The translations under genes and the position numbers were made by a program. A stretch of DNA of 36,406 bases from an uncultured Collinsella sp. (GTDB taxonomy: Bacteria > Actinomycetota > Coriobacteriia > Coriobacteriales > Coriobacteriaceae): the NCBI GenBank assembly GCA_958427355.1, contig CAUACA010000020.1:1-36406 (forward strand). The letters run 5' to 3'. Below the pieces are notes generated by a model. It was given only the letters and a program-made list of their open reading frames with translations, searched no databases and was not told the DNA's origin. Shown piece by piece: positions 15,215 to 23,902 of this stretch (positions within the stretch are counted from its first letter, which is position 1; every line of letters begins with the position of its first letter).

Positions 15215-17872
15215 ATGAGTGCTGACTACCCGTCAATGACTACGGCCGAGATCCGCTCTAAGTTCCTCAACTTCTTTGAGGAGCGCGGTCTTAAGCTCTA
15301 TCCTTCTTCGTCCCTTGTTCCCGACGATCCCTCGCTGCTGCTTGCCAACGCCGGCATGAACCAGTTTAAGGAGTACTACCAGGGCAAGAAGACCATGAAG
15401 GAGATCGGCGCGATCTCCTGCCAGAAGTGCGTCCGCACCAACGACATCGATTGCATCGGCGAGGACGGCCGTCACCTGTCGTTCTTCGAGATGCTCGGCG
15501 ATTTCTCTTTTGGCGGCGTTTCCAAGGAGCAGGCTTGCGCATGGGCCTTTGAGCTCATCACCAAGGAGTTCAAGCTGCCGCTCGACCGCCTGTACTTTAC
15601 CGTCTTTACCGAGGACGACGAGACCCACGACGTGTGGCGTTCTCTGGGCGTTGCCGAGGACCACATCTCCCGCCTGGGCGAGGACGACAACTTCTGGGCC
15701 GCTGGCCCCACCGGCCCCTGCGGTCCGTGCTCCGAGATCTACTTTGACATGGGCGAGGAGGTCGGCTGCGGCAGCCCCGACTGCAAGCCTGGCTGCGACT
15801 GCGACCGCTTCCTTGAGTTCTGGAACCTCGTGTTTACCCAGTACGACCGTCAGGAGGACGGCTCCATGCCGGAGCTGCCGCACCGCAATCTCGATACGGG
15901 CATGGGCCTGGAGCGCATGGCTGCTATCATGCAGCACAAGACTGCTAACTACGACGGCGATCTGATGCAGCACCTCATCAAGCTGGGCGAGGAGATCAGC
16001 GGCAAGACCTATGACGCCGACGATTACTCCGGCGCCAGCCGTTCTCTTCGCATCATCGCCGACCACTCCCGTGCCGTCGACTTCATGATCTCTGACGGCA
16101 TCCTGCCCGGTAACGAGGGTCGCGAGTACGTCCTTCGCCGCCTGCTCCGCCGCGCCGTGTTCCACGGTCGCCTGCTGGGCATCGAGGGCGCCTTCCTGAC
16201 CAAGTTTATCGACGAGGTCAACGCTCAGATGGGCGAGGCCTATCCTGAGCTGCTCAAGAACGTCGCGCTCGTCAAGGGTATCGTCGCCTCCGAGGAGGAG
16301 CGCTTCTCCACGACGCTCGACAACGGTCGCGTCTACCTGGATGAGGCCCTGGCAGCGCTTGCCGAGGGTGCTGTGCTTCCGGGCGATGTTGCCTTTAAGC
16401 TGCACGACACCTTTGGTTTCCCCATCGACCTGACCGTCGAGATCGCCGGCACCGCTGGCCACGATGTCGATATGGACGGCTTCACTGCCTGCATGGAGGA
16501 CCAGAAGGCCCGCGCCCGCGCCAATGCCAAAGGCGACGCTTGGGGCAGCTTCAACGACGTTTGGGTCGAGCTTTCCGACAAGGTCGCCGCGACTGAGTTC
16601 GATGGCTATGACAACGATGTGATCGAGGGCGCCAAGGTTGTTGCCATCGTGCGCAACGGCGAGTCCGTCGAGTCCGCTGCCGCCGGCGAGGACGTCGAGG
16701 TCGTTCTCGACCGCACTCCGTTCTATGCCGAGATGGGTGGCCAGCAGGGCGATGCCGGCGAGCTTTCCGCCGAGGGCGTTTCGCTGACCGTTTCCGATAC
16801 CAAGAACCACAACGGCCTGTATGCTCACGTCGCCCACGTTGCCGAGGGCACGCTGGCCGTCGGTGCTACCGTGACCGCCGCGCTCGACGCCGAGCGCCGT
16901 GGCTTCCTGCGCCGCAACCACACCGCCACGCACCTGCTCGACGCCGCCCTTAAGCAGGTCCTGGGCGAGCACGTCTCCCAGGCCGGCTCGCTGGTGACGC
17001 CCGAGCACCTGCGCTTTGACTTTACGCACTTCGAGGCCCTGTCCTCCGAGCAGCTTAAGGCTGTCGAGGACCTGGTCAACCAGCAGATCTTCGCTTCCAA
17101 GCCGGTCGTGACCCGTGTCATGGGCATCGACGAGGCTAAGGCTGCCGGCGCTGTCGCCCTGTTTGGCGAGAAGTATGGCGACGTCGTCCGCGTTGTCTCC
17201 GTGGGCGCTGAGGACCAGCCGTTCTCCCGCGAACTCTGCGGTGGCACACACGCTGCCAACACCGCCGAGATCGGCCTGTTCAAGATCATTTCCGAGTCCT
17301 CCACGGGCTCCAATGTCCGCCGTATCGAGGCCGTGACCTCTAAGGGTGCCCTTGACTATATGGCCGACTGCCTGACACTCGTTGACGCCGCTGCTACTGC
17401 GCTCAAGTGCCGCGTGGATGAGGTTCCTGCTCGCGTGGAGAACCTGCAGGCCGAGCTGCGCGAGACGTCCAATAAGCTCAAGAAGGCTCTGACCGGTGGC
17501 TCCTCCGACGCCATCTCCAGCGCCATCGAGGGCGCCGTCGAGCTCGACGGCTATAAGCTCGTTGTCGCTGAGCTCCAGGGCCTTGAGGCTGCCGACCTGC
17601 GCAACGTATGGGATACCGTGCATCAGAGGGTCGCCGGCCCTGTTGCTTGTGTCGTCGCCAGCGTGACTGAGAAGGGCACTCCGGCCCTGCTCGTTGCCGG
17701 CTCCGATGACGCCGTCAAGGCCGGTTTCCACGCCGGTAACGTGATCAAGCAGATCGCGGGTCTGGTCGACGGTCGCGGTGGCGGTCGTCCCAACATGGCC
17801 CAGGCCGGTGGCAAGAATGCTGCCGGCATCGCCGATGCCCTCGCGGCCGCTAAGACCGCGCTCGGCGCCTAA
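15215..17872 (+). CDS. alaS: Alanyl-tRNA synthetase
   Basis: An 885-residue class II synthetase that charges tRNA-Ala in the cytoplasm and corrects Ser and Gly errors. The N-terminal catalytic domain starts at IRSKFLNFFEERG and contains the class II motifs, including the GPCGPCSEIYFDMG segment. The editing domain has HTATH at 569-573 and CGGTH at 675-679, which bind zinc. The C-terminal DHHA1 domain ends in GRGGGRPNMAQAGG. Length is normal. The ATG at 15215 has GAGGAGA eight bases upstream; the open frame extends back to 15098 but that part covers the promoter region. ruvX begins 17 bases after the stop, so alaS heads a long operon. Confidence 0.97.
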   Translation: MSADYPSMTTAEIRSKFLNFFEERGLKLYPSSSLVPDDPSLLLANAGMNQFKEYYQGKKTMKEIGAISCQKCVRTNDIDCIGEDGRHLSFFEMLGDFSFGGVSKEQACAWAFELITKEFKLPLDRLYFTVFTEDDETHDVWRSLGVAEDHISRLGEDDNFWAAGPTGPCGPCSEIYFDMGEEVGCGSPDCKPGCDCDRFLEFWNLVFTQYDRQEDGSMPELPHRNLDTGMGLERMAAIMQHKTANYDGDLMQHLIKLGEEISGKTYDADDYSGASRSLRIIADHSRAVDFMISDGILPGNEGREYVLRRLLRRAVFHGRLLGIEGAFLTKFIDEVNAQMGEAYPELLKNVALVKGIVASEEERFSTTLDNGRVYLDEALAALAEGAVLPGDVAFKLHDTFGFPIDLTVEIAGTAGHDVDMDGFTACMEDQKARARANAKGDAWGSFNDVWVELSDKVAATEFDGYDNDVIEGAKVVAIVRNGESVESAAAGEDVEVVLDRTPFYAEMGGQQGDAGELSAEGVSLTVSDTKNHNGLYAHVAHVAEGTLAVGATVTAALDAERRGFLRRNHTATHLLDAALKQVLGEHVSQAGSLVTPEHLRFDFTHFEALSSEQLKAVEDLVNQQIFASKPVVTRVMGIDEAKAAGAVALFGEKYGDVVRVVSVGAEDQPFSRELCGGTHAANTAEIGLFKIISESSTGSNVRRIEAVTSKGALDYMADCLTLVDAAATALKCRVDEVPARVENLQAELRETSNKLKKALTGGSSDAISSAIEGAVELDGYKLVVAELQGLEAADLRNVWDTVHQRVAGPVACVVASVTEKGTPALLVAGSDDAVKAGFHAGNVIKQIAGLVDGRGGGRPNMAQAGGKNAAGIADALAAAKTALGA

Positions 17873-17889
17873 GAATCTAAGAAGTCGCT

Positions 17890-18318
17890 GTGGTTGCGCT
17901 CGCGCTGGACATAGGGGAGACCAGGATTGGCATCGCCGTCTCGAGCCGTGATGGCAAGATGGCGATGCCTGTCAAGGTGCTTCCGGCTGCCGAGGTCACC
18001 GGTATGGCCAAGACGTTCCGCTACCTGGTTGAGGACTATGAGCCCGACATCCTGGTAAGCGGACGTCCCCTGACCATGGCCGGTGAGCCCGGCCCTCAGG
18101 CCGAGCGCGTTGCCGCTGTGGCGCAAAAGATTGCCGACGAGCTCGATCTTCCGTTGGAGTTTGAGGACGAGCGTCTGTCCTCGCAAGAGGCCAAGCGTAT
18201 CCTGCGCGAGCAGGGACTCAACGAAAAGCAGATGAGGGGCAAGATCGACATGATTGCCGCCAGCCTGTTTTTGCAGACGTGGCTCGATCGTAAAAACGAG
18301 GAGGTTTCGCATGCCTAG
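17890..18318 (+). CDS. ruvX: Holliday junction resolvase-like protein RuvX (YqgF)
   Basis: A 142-residue RNase H-fold protein. The N-terminal ALALDIGETRIGIAVS has the conserved D-x-G motif, and ERLSSQEAKRIL and KIDMIAASLFLQTWL match the rest of the family. YqgF/RuvX acts in pre-16S rRNA 5' end processing and was earlier predicted to resolve Holliday junctions. The start is GTG at 17890 with a modest AAGAAG upstream. The stop overlaps mltG by 8 bases. The alaS-ruvX-mltG order is widespread in Firmicutes and Actinobacteria. Confidence 0.93.
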   Translation: MVALALDIGETRIGIAVSSRDGKMAMPVKVLPAAEVTGMAKTFRYLVEDYEPDILVSGRPLTMAGEPGPQAERVAAVAQKIADELDLPLEFEDERLSSQEAKRILREQGLNEKQMRGKIDMIAASLFLQTWLDRKNEEVSHA

Positions 18319-19744
18319 TGCTTCCGATCCGCGCCAGCCGAATCGTACACAGCAGCCGGCGTCGCGCCCTGCCCAGCCTGGCCAGCGTCCGGCACAGCCG
18401 ACGCAGCGCGCAGCTCAGCCTGCCGCGCGCCCGGCGCAGTCCTTCTCTCGTTCGGCCCAACCTGTTCAACGGACGGGTCAGCAGCCTTCTGCTCGTTCGG
18501 TTCAGCATTCGGCTTCTCACGCGGCTCAGCAGCCCACTGCTCGTACGGCCCAGCCTGCAGGCGGCACCCGCTTTAAGCAGCAGGCACCTACCCAGCGAAC
18601 GCAGGCCCCCCAATCGCATTCGCATCACGCTCGCGGTTCGCATGGCGTTGCTCCGGCGACCCGCTCGAGCTACAACACGCATGCTCGTCGCGGTGCTCAA
18701 AAGAAGAGTTCTCCGGGTCCCATGATCATCGGCGTTGTGGTGTCGGTGCTCGCGCTTGCTGCGATTGCTTTCTTTGTCGTACCGGCCGTCAAGGGCTTCT
18801 TTGCCGGTGGGGATACCAAGGTCACGGCTGGTCAGCAGGTTACGGTGACCATTCCCGATGGTGCTTCGGGCGATACTATCGCCTCGATTCTCTCCGAGAA
18901 CCATATCGTCGAAAATCCCAAGGATTATTATGCGGCGGTGAAAAAGCTCAACGCCGATATGTCGCTCAAGCCTGGTGATTATTCGTTCACCACACTCATG
19001 GATGCGACCAAGGTTGTTCAGCAGCTCATGGAAGGCCCCAACGCGGGCTCCAGTGCGCTGACTATCCCTGAGGGCCTGACGGTCGATCAAGTCGCCGACC
19101 GTGTGGCCCAGGCCTACGACAGCATCTCTAAGGAAGACTTCCTCAACCAGGCCAAGGCCTCCAACTACGTGGACGACTATAGCTTCCTTAAGGGCGCCGC
19201 CAACGATTCGCTCGAGGGTTTCTTGTTCCCGAAGACCTATTCGCTGGGCGATTCGCCGACGGCCGATGACGTGATTCGCGCTATGCTCGATCAGTTTAAG
19301 ACCGAGTACAAGTCGCTTGACTTTGCGAGCTGCGAAGCCAACATCAAGGAGCGCTACGGCGTGGAGATGTCCGATTACGACATCGTCAACTTGGCCTCTA
19401 TCGTTGAGCGCGAGGGCCTCAACGCCGATCAACGTGCGCACGTGGCCTCGGTCTTCTACAACCGCCTTGCCGGCAAGCTCGATGGCCTGCGCTATCTCAA
19501 TAGCGATGCGACTATGATGTATGTCACCGGTGGCGAGGTTACCGCCGACGACCTGCAGAGCGATAGTCCGTATAACACCTATAAGCATGAGGGCCTGCCG
19601 CCCACGCCCATCTGCTCTCCGTCGCTCGAGGCGCTCAAGGCCACCCTTGAGCCGACCGACTCTGATGACCTGTATTTCTACATTACGCAGGACGAGGAGT
19701 ACTTCTCGCAAACCTACGAAGAGCATCAACAGTCTTGGAATTAG
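18311..19744 (+). CDS. mltG: Endolytic murein transglycosylase MltG (YceG-like)
   Basis: MltG cuts nascent glycan strands at the outer face of the cytoplasmic membrane and ends their elongation. The protein has 477 residues against about 340 in E. coli. The difference is an N-terminal cytoplasmic region of about 135 residues rich in Gln, Pro, Ala and Arg, with repeated AQP/AQ-type units. One transmembrane helix follows (about 138-165), then a LysM-like segment and the YceG domain. The catalytic Glu is most likely E366 in ASIVEREGLNADQ, followed by VFYNRL. The ATG at 18311 follows GAGGAGG. It is flanked by ruvX and a YqeG-type phosphatase, with translational coupling on the upstream side. Confidence 0.92.
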   Translation: MPSASDPRQPNRTQQPASRPAQPGQRPAQPTQRAAQPAARPAQSFSRSAQPVQRTGQQPSARSVQHSASHAAQQPTARTAQPAGGTRFKQQAPTQRTQAPQSHSHHARGSHGVAPATRSSYNTHARRGAQKKSSPGPMIIGVVVSVLALAAIAFFVVPAVKGFFAGGDTKVTAGQQVTVTIPDGASGDTIASILSENHIVENPKDYYAAVKKLNADMSLKPGDYSFTTLMDATKVVQQLMEGPNAGSSALTIPEGLTVDQVADRVAQAYDSISKEDFLNQAKASNYVDDYSFLKGAANDSLEGFLFPKTYSLGDSPTADDVIRAMLDQFKTEYKSLDFASCEANIKERYGVEMSDYDIVNLASIVEREGLNADQRAHVASVFYNRLAGKLDGLRYLNSDATMMYVTGGEVTADDLQSDSPYNTYKHEGLPPTPICSPSLEALKATLEPTDSDDLYFYITQDEEYFSQTYEEHQQSWN

Positions 19745-19745
19745 C

Positions 19746-20243
19746 ATGAGGATTTTTAGCCCCAAACGATACGTTGCCTCGGTCGATCGCATCGACCTTG
19801 ATACCCTGTGGGCCGACGGCAAACGCGCCATTCTGCTCGATCGCGATAACACCCTGGTGCCGCGCGACACCGAGCAGGTTCCCGCCGCGGTTTCCGCTTG
19901 GCTCGACGCCGCCCGCGCCAAAGGCTTTAAGCTGTGCATGGTGTCCAACAACTGGCATCGCGACCAGGTCATGAGCTCTGCGCGCGAGCTGGGACTCGAG
20001 GCCATCAGCCACGCCATGAAGCCGGCGCCGTTTGCCCTCAAGGCGGGCCTTAAGCGCCTCGGCGCCACAGCCGGCGAGGCCGTGCTGATCGGTGATCAGC
20101 TCTACACGGACGTGTGGAGCGGCAACTTCGCCGGCGTCGATACCATCCTGGTAAAGCCGCAGGCGACGCAGGACCTGTGGTATACGCAGATCTTCCGTAT
20201 CTTTGAGCGCCGGGCCCTGCGCGACCTTCCCTGCGAGGAATAG
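19746..20243 (+). CDS. YqeG family HAD IIIA-type phosphatase
   Basis: A 165-residue HAD-superfamily hydrolase. Motif I is LLDRDNTLVPRD with the nucleophile D32 and general acid D34; motif II is the Ser of MVSNN near 68; the metal-binding acidic pair is in GDQLYTDVW. The LDRDNTL variant is characteristic of YqeG-type proteins, found beside aroE, yqeH or aroK in many Gram-positives. The physiological substrate is unknown; phosphatidylglycerophosphate phosphatase activity is known for some relatives. The ATG at 19746 begins one base after the mltG stop, without a strong site of its own, so translation probably re-initiates from mltG. Confidence 0.88.
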   Translation: MRIFSPKRYVASVDRIDLDTLWADGKRAILLDRDNTLVPRDTEQVPAAVSAWLDAARAKGFKLCMVSNNWHRDQVMSSARELGLEAISHAMKPAPFALKAGLKRLGATAGEAVLIGDQLYTDVWSGNFAGVDTILVKPQATQDLWYTQIFRIFERRALRDLPCEE

Positions 20244-20251
20244 GTCTCGTC

Positions 20252-20785
20252 ATGTCCCAGCACATCAAACACGGCTGCGACCATATCTTCTTTATCGGCT
20301 TTTTGGGCGCGGGCAAGTCGACGCTTGCGCGCAACGTGGGCACCATGTTCAAGCGGCGTTTTATCGATACCGACCGTCTGGTCGTGCGCCGTTGCGGCAA
20401 GTCGGTAACCGAGATTTTTGAGACCGAGGGCGAGGATCGTTTTCGCGAGCTCGAGACCTCGGCGCTCCGTTCGCTCCAAAGCGAGCGCAGCCTGTTGGTT
20501 TCGTGCGGGGGCGGTATCGTCGAAACGCCGGTGAATATTGAGCTGATGCACGATATGGGTACGTGCGTTTACCTCGAGGGCGACTTCGAGGATTCGATTC
20601 GCCAGATTCGTCGGTCCGACACGCGCCCCGATTTTCGCTCTCCCGAGCATGCCGCGCGCCTGTTTGAGCATCGCCGTCCGCTGTATCGCCAGGCCGCCGA
20701 CCTTACCCTTGATATTCGCAACAAGTCCTTCGAGGACGTTTCCTACCTTTGTGCCGAGATGCTTTTGGAGCGTGGGCTGCTATGA
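20252..20785 (+). CDS. aroK: Shikimate kinase
   Basis: A 177-residue P-loop kinase that phosphorylates shikimate at the 3-hydroxyl in the chorismate pathway. The Walker A GFLGAGKS (16-23), the substrate-binding DTD (39-41), the conserved Arg in EDRFRELE and the GGG triplet in SCGGGIVE are all present, as is the RPLY segment of the lid region. Length is normal. The stop overlaps the next start (ATGA), so it is coupled to the aroB-like gene. No other shikimate gene is in the window. Confidence 0.93.
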   Translation: MSQHIKHGCDHIFFIGFLGAGKSTLARNVGTMFKRRFIDTDRLVVRRCGKSVTEIFETEGEDRFRELETSALRSLQSERSLLVSCGGGIVETPVNIELMHDMGTCVYLEGDFEDSIRQIRRSDTRPDFRSPEHAARLFEHRRPLYRQAADLTLDIRNKSFEDVSYLCAEMLLERGLL

Positions 20786-21891
20786 TTCGCCGTCAACTGA
20801 TCAATTTCCAAAACCGCAGCGTCGATGTCCGTGTCGGATTGGGCGCGTTCGAGGAGTTGTCGCGCATGTTTGCCTCGGCTGTGGGCAAGCCTAAGCGCGC
20901 GATGGTCGTTTGGAACGACGCCACATCCGAGCGTTTTGGTGAGGTCGTCGAGCATGCGCTGGTCGACGCCGGTTTTGCCGTGTCGCTGCTAGTCCTCGAG
21001 GTTTCGCCTGCTGGTGCCACGCTGGCCGATGCCGATGCGATCTTTGGCGCCCTGTCTGCCAACGGCGTTACCTGCGACGATCTGGTTGTCGCCGTGGGCG
21101 ATGCCGTAACCTGCTCGGTTGTTAGCTGGTGCGCCATCCAGTGGTGCGGTCGCACCGAGTGCGCGCTGCTGCCGACGACCTTCGACGCCATGCTCACGGT
21201 CGCGACGACCATGAAGCCGCTCGTCGCCTCGTCGGCCAATGCGCTTCCCGCCATCGCGTTCCGTCCCGAACCGGGCTTGGTCGTGTGTGACCTCGACCTT
21301 GTTCGCGAGGCGGACCCCGAGGACCTCAAGCTCGGCTATGTGGTACTTGTTGGCACCATGCTTTCGAGCAGTAAGTCCCGCTGGAATCAGTTTACTGAGA
21401 CCGTCCCCGAGATTCTCGCGGGCGAGGAGGTCGCGCTCGTCAATGCCGTTCAATGGTCTCAGACTGCCCGTAAAGACGTACTGATGGCCACGAACCCGAG
21501 TGCTCGCCATGCGCTCGATTTTGGCAAGACGGGGGAGCGTACCCTGCGCGCCTGCTTGGGCGATGCGGCTTCGCAGGTCCCTGCCTACCAGCTGTTGTCC
21601 GAGGGCATGCGCTTTGAGGCGCGCCTAGCACATGATGCCTGTGACTTCGATATCGATTACGTCTTTGAGGTCGATGACTGCCTGGAGGACTTTGGTATCG
21701 AGGAACTTGCCTTCGATCTGGAGCCTGCCGCATATATCGAGGAGTTCCGCAGGCAGCAGTTCGCTCGCTCGAATCGCAGCATGCTGCCGCTGCCCGCGGC
21801 ACTCGGCGCCATTCGCCTAACGAGCGTTGAGGACGAGGTTCTTGAGCGCCATGCTCACGCTTACTTGGCTTCTCGCAAAGAACTTCTCTAA
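20782..21891 (+). CDS. Degenerate 3-dehydroquinate synthase (AroB) homologue, probably catalytically inactive
   Basis: The 369 residues follow the AroB fold order and spacing: VGLGAFEELSRM and KRAMVVWNDAT at the N-terminus, LVVAVGDAVT (101-110), LLPTTFDAMLT (129-139), LDFGKTGERTLRA (245-257) and LLSEGMRFEA (271-280). In true AroB these blocks read GGG-x-x-GD, PTTLLAQVDSSVGGKTG, LNFGHTFGHA and HGEAV-x-GM. Here the NAD-binding glycine triplet is broken, the substrate-binding VGGKTG is lost, and the zinc-binding His residues are replaced (K249 and S273). The reading frame is intact, normal length and tightly coupled to aroK, so it is not a simple pseudogene. Likely roles are a structural or regulatory partner of aroK or a changed activity. 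Homology is well supported; function is inference. Confidence 0.8.
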   Translation: MIRRQLINFQNRSVDVRVGLGAFEELSRMFASAVGKPKRAMVVWNDATSERFGEVVEHALVDAGFAVSLLVLEVSPAGATLADADAIFGALSANGVTCDDLVVAVGDAVTCSVVSWCAIQWCGRTECALLPTTFDAMLTVATTMKPLVASSANALPAIAFRPEPGLVVCDLDLVREADPEDLKLGYVVLVGTMLSSSKSRWNQFTETVPEILAGEEVALVNAVQWSQTARKDVLMATNPSARHALDFGKTGERTLRACLGDAASQVPAYQLLSEGMRFEARLAHDACDFDIDYVFEVDDCLEDFGIEELAFDLEPAAYIEEFRRQQFARSNRSMLPLPAALGAIRLTSVEDEVLERHAHAYLASRKELL

Positions 21892-21897
21892 GATTTA

Positions 21898-21926
21898 TTG
21901 ACATCCATCGTCTTTCGTATCATGTT
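21898..21926 (+). promoter_or_regulatory. Candidate promoter for the aminopeptidase gene
   Basis: A perfect -35 TTGACA (21898-21903) is followed by the poor -10 CATGTT at 21921 (17 bases) or TATCAT at 21918 (14 bases). Confidence 0.45.
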
Positions 21927-21928
21927 GA

Positions 21929-21991
21929 GGGACGGGTTTCCAATCGGTTGCGGTTCGCATGCGATTCCGACGTTCGGTTGAGACCCGTCCC
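21929..21991 (+). promoter_or_regulatory. Long leader hairpin before the aminopeptidase gene
   Basis: GGGACGGGTTTC (21929-21940) pairs with GAGACCCGTCCC (21980-21991), 12 pairs with one G-U. The 39-base interior can form smaller stems. It is followed by GTCTTTATAG, which is only weakly T-rich. It may end the upstream operon or act as an attenuator. Confidence 0.5.
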
Positions 21992-22023
21992 GTCTTTATA
22001 GAGACAATAAGAAAGGAATCTGC

Positions 22024-23154
22024 ATGTCTGAGTTTGCTGCCGGTCCTGCCGGTCGTATCGAACGTGTCCGTGCCCTGATGGTCGAGCGCGGCTACGACGC
22101 TATCGTGGTACGCGACGAGGCCAATCTTCGTTGGCTCACGGGCGTGAACGGCGTCTTCGACTACACCTTCGAGTTCCCGCACGCGGCGTTTATTACGGCT
22201 GACCAGTGCCTGTTCCATACCGACTCGCGCTACCTCAACAGCTTTGAGGAGAACACGCCCGCCGGCAGCCCTTGGGTCTATGACATGGACGAGGGCACCA
22301 TCCCCGGTTGGGTCGCCGGCAAGATCGCAGCCAACAAGTGCCGCGTCTGCGCTGTCGAGGACGATATGCAGATCAACTTCTACCAGGGCATTCAGCGTGG
22401 TCTGGAGGATCGTTCCGTCGCCTGCATGTTGCCGCTGATGCATGACGACATCCGCAAGATGCGCGCCATCAAGGATGCCGAGGAGATCGAGCTCATGCGC
22501 CATGCACAGTCGATCACTGACGCCGCCTTCCAGCACATGCTCGGCTTTATTAAGCCCGGTATGACCGAGAAGCAGGTTCGCAACGAGCTCGAGAACTTTA
22601 TGTTCGCCAACGGCGCTGACAGCCTTGCCTTCGGCTCCATCGTAGCGAGCGGTCCCAACACTGCCAATCCGCATGCCGTGCCGAGCGACCGCGTGATCGA
22701 GAAGGGCGATTTCGTTCTCATGGATTACGGCGCGGGCTACTGCGATTACCGCTCCGACATGACACGCACCGTCGTGATGGGCGAGCCCACGCAGGAGCAG
22801 CTCGACCTGTACGCGCTCGTGCGCCGCACGCACGAGGAATGCGTCGCCGCCATCCATCCGGGCGTCGAGGGCAACGACATCTTCAAGCTCTCCAAGAAGA
22901 TCATCGGCGATGCCGGCTATGGCGATTACTATAACCATGGCTTGGGACACGGCGTTGGTATCGACATCCACGAGCTGCCCAACTTCAACCGCAGCAAGAA
23001 CACCATCGAGATCGGCTCGGTTATCACCATGGAGCCCGGCGTGTACCTGCCCGGTGTGGGCGGCGTGCGCCTGGAGGACTACGGCGTCGTCACCGAGAAT
23101 GGCTACGAGCCCTTCACCAAGACCCCTCACGACCTGCATGTTATCGACTGCTAG
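22024..23154 (+). CDS. M24 family aminopeptidase P-like Xaa-Pro peptidase
   Basis: A 376-residue metallopeptidase that removes N-terminal residues before proline. The N-terminal creatinase-like domain (about 1-130) precedes the pita-bread catalytic domain. Five metal ligands are visible: D234 (LMDYGAG), D245 (YRSDMTRT), H309 in HGLGHGVGIDIHE, and Glu in TMEPGVY and RLEDYG. Whether it prefers peptides (PepP) or dipeptides (PepQ) is unclear. AAAGGAA precedes the ATG by five bases. Its place just upstream of efp is common in Gram-positives, although here a strong terminator separates them. Confidence 0.92.
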   Translation: MSEFAAGPAGRIERVRALMVERGYDAIVVRDEANLRWLTGVNGVFDYTFEFPHAAFITADQCLFHTDSRYLNSFEENTPAGSPWVYDMDEGTIPGWVAGKIAANKCRVCAVEDDMQINFYQGIQRGLEDRSVACMLPLMHDDIRKMRAIKDAEEIELMRHAQSITDAAFQHMLGFIKPGMTEKQVRNELENFMFANGADSLAFGSIVASGPNTANPHAVPSDRVIEKGDFVLMDYGAGYCDYRSDMTRTVVMGEPTQEQLDLYALVRRTHEECVAAIHPGVEGNDIFKLSKKIIGDAGYGDYYNHGLGHGVGIDIHELPNFNRSKNTIEIGSVITMEPGVYLPGVGGVRLEDYGVVTENGYEPFTKTPHDLHVIDC

Positions 23155-23177
23155 TCCACTTCGGTAGATAGTTTGGG

Positions 23178-23220
23178 GCGGGGCGTCCGAATCGATCCGG
23201 ACGCCCCGCGTTCTCTTTTT
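23178..23220 (+). terminator. Intrinsic terminator after the aminopeptidase gene
   Basis: GCGGGGCGTCCG (23178-23189) and CGGACGCCCCGC (23198-23209) form a perfect 12-base GC-rich stem, followed by TTCTCTTTTT. Confidence 0.9.
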
Positions 23221-23251
23221 ATGCGCTCGCTGCAGGCGCCGTCTGCAAGTG

Positions 23252-23257
23252 TATAAT
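23252..23257 (+). promoter_or_regulatory. Candidate -10 of the efp promoter
   Basis: A consensus TATAAT lies about 60 bases before efp and after the terminator. The -35 region is weak. It would start the efp-to-recN operon. Confidence 0.6.
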
Positions 23258-23314
23258 TTCTACCGTATGTAATTTGGACGCTTGTGCGTTCTGCCCATAA
23301 GAAGAAAGGTCGCT

Positions 23315-23878
23315 ATGCCTACCATTTCTACCGCCGACTTCAAGAACGGCCTCGGTCTCCGCATTAAGGACAAGGTCTACACCATCGTCGAGTTCCAGCA
23401 TGTCAAGCCGGGCAAGGGCGGCGCGTTTGTGCGCTACAAGACCCGCGACATCAAGAGCGGCCGCGTCGTCGAGAACACCTGCAACGCCGGCACCAAGTTC
23501 GAGAGCGTCATGCTCACCACCCGTGAGTTCCAGTACCTCTACAACGATGGCACCGACTACATTTTCATGGACAACGAGTCCTATGAGCAGGTTCCCGTTC
23601 CCGAGGACATGGTGGGCGAGAACTCCAAGTGGCTGCGCGAGAACGACGTCTGCCAGCTGCTCTTCGCCGACGATGAGCTCATGGGCGTGACCCCGCCGAT
23701 GTTCATCGAGACCACCATCGTTCAAACCGATCCGGGCTTTAAGGGCGACACCGTCCAGGGTTCCACCAAGCCGGCCACGATCGACACCGGCGCTGTCATC
23801 CAGGTCCCCATGTACCTCAACGAGGGCGAGGTCATCAAGGTTGACACCCGCGACGGCAAGTTCGTCTCCCGCGTCTAG
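23315..23878 (+). CDS. efp: Elongation factor P
   Basis: EF-P relieves ribosomes stalled at polyproline runs. The 187-residue protein has the KOW-like N-terminal domain, whose tip loop KPGKGGAFVR carries K34, the residue modified in other bacteria, followed by two OB domains. VNTRDGKF-type C-terminal residues are present as VDTRDGKFVSRV. The ATG at 23315 follows AGAAAGG. No lysyl modification gene (epmA/epmB) is in the window, so its modification state is unknown. It heads a cluster with an Asp23 protein and nusB. Confidence 0.96.
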   Translation: MPTISTADFKNGLGLRIKDKVYTIVEFQHVKPGKGGAFVRYKTRDIKSGRVVENTCNAGTKFESVMLTTREFQYLYNDGTDYIFMDNESYEQVPVPEDMVGENSKWLRENDVCQLLFADDELMGVTPPMFIETTIVQTDPGFKGDTVQGSTKPATIDTGAVIQVPMYLNEGEVIKVDTRDGKFVSRV

Positions 23879-23902
23879 CAACCAACTTTTCTAGGAGGAC
23901 TC

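Noticed and set aside
15233..17731. Very long antisense open frame (832 codons) opposite alaS
   Set aside because: It is the shadow of a GC-rich, strongly biased coding frame. Composition is Leu/Val/Gly/Asp-rich without motifs, and there is no ribosome binding site.
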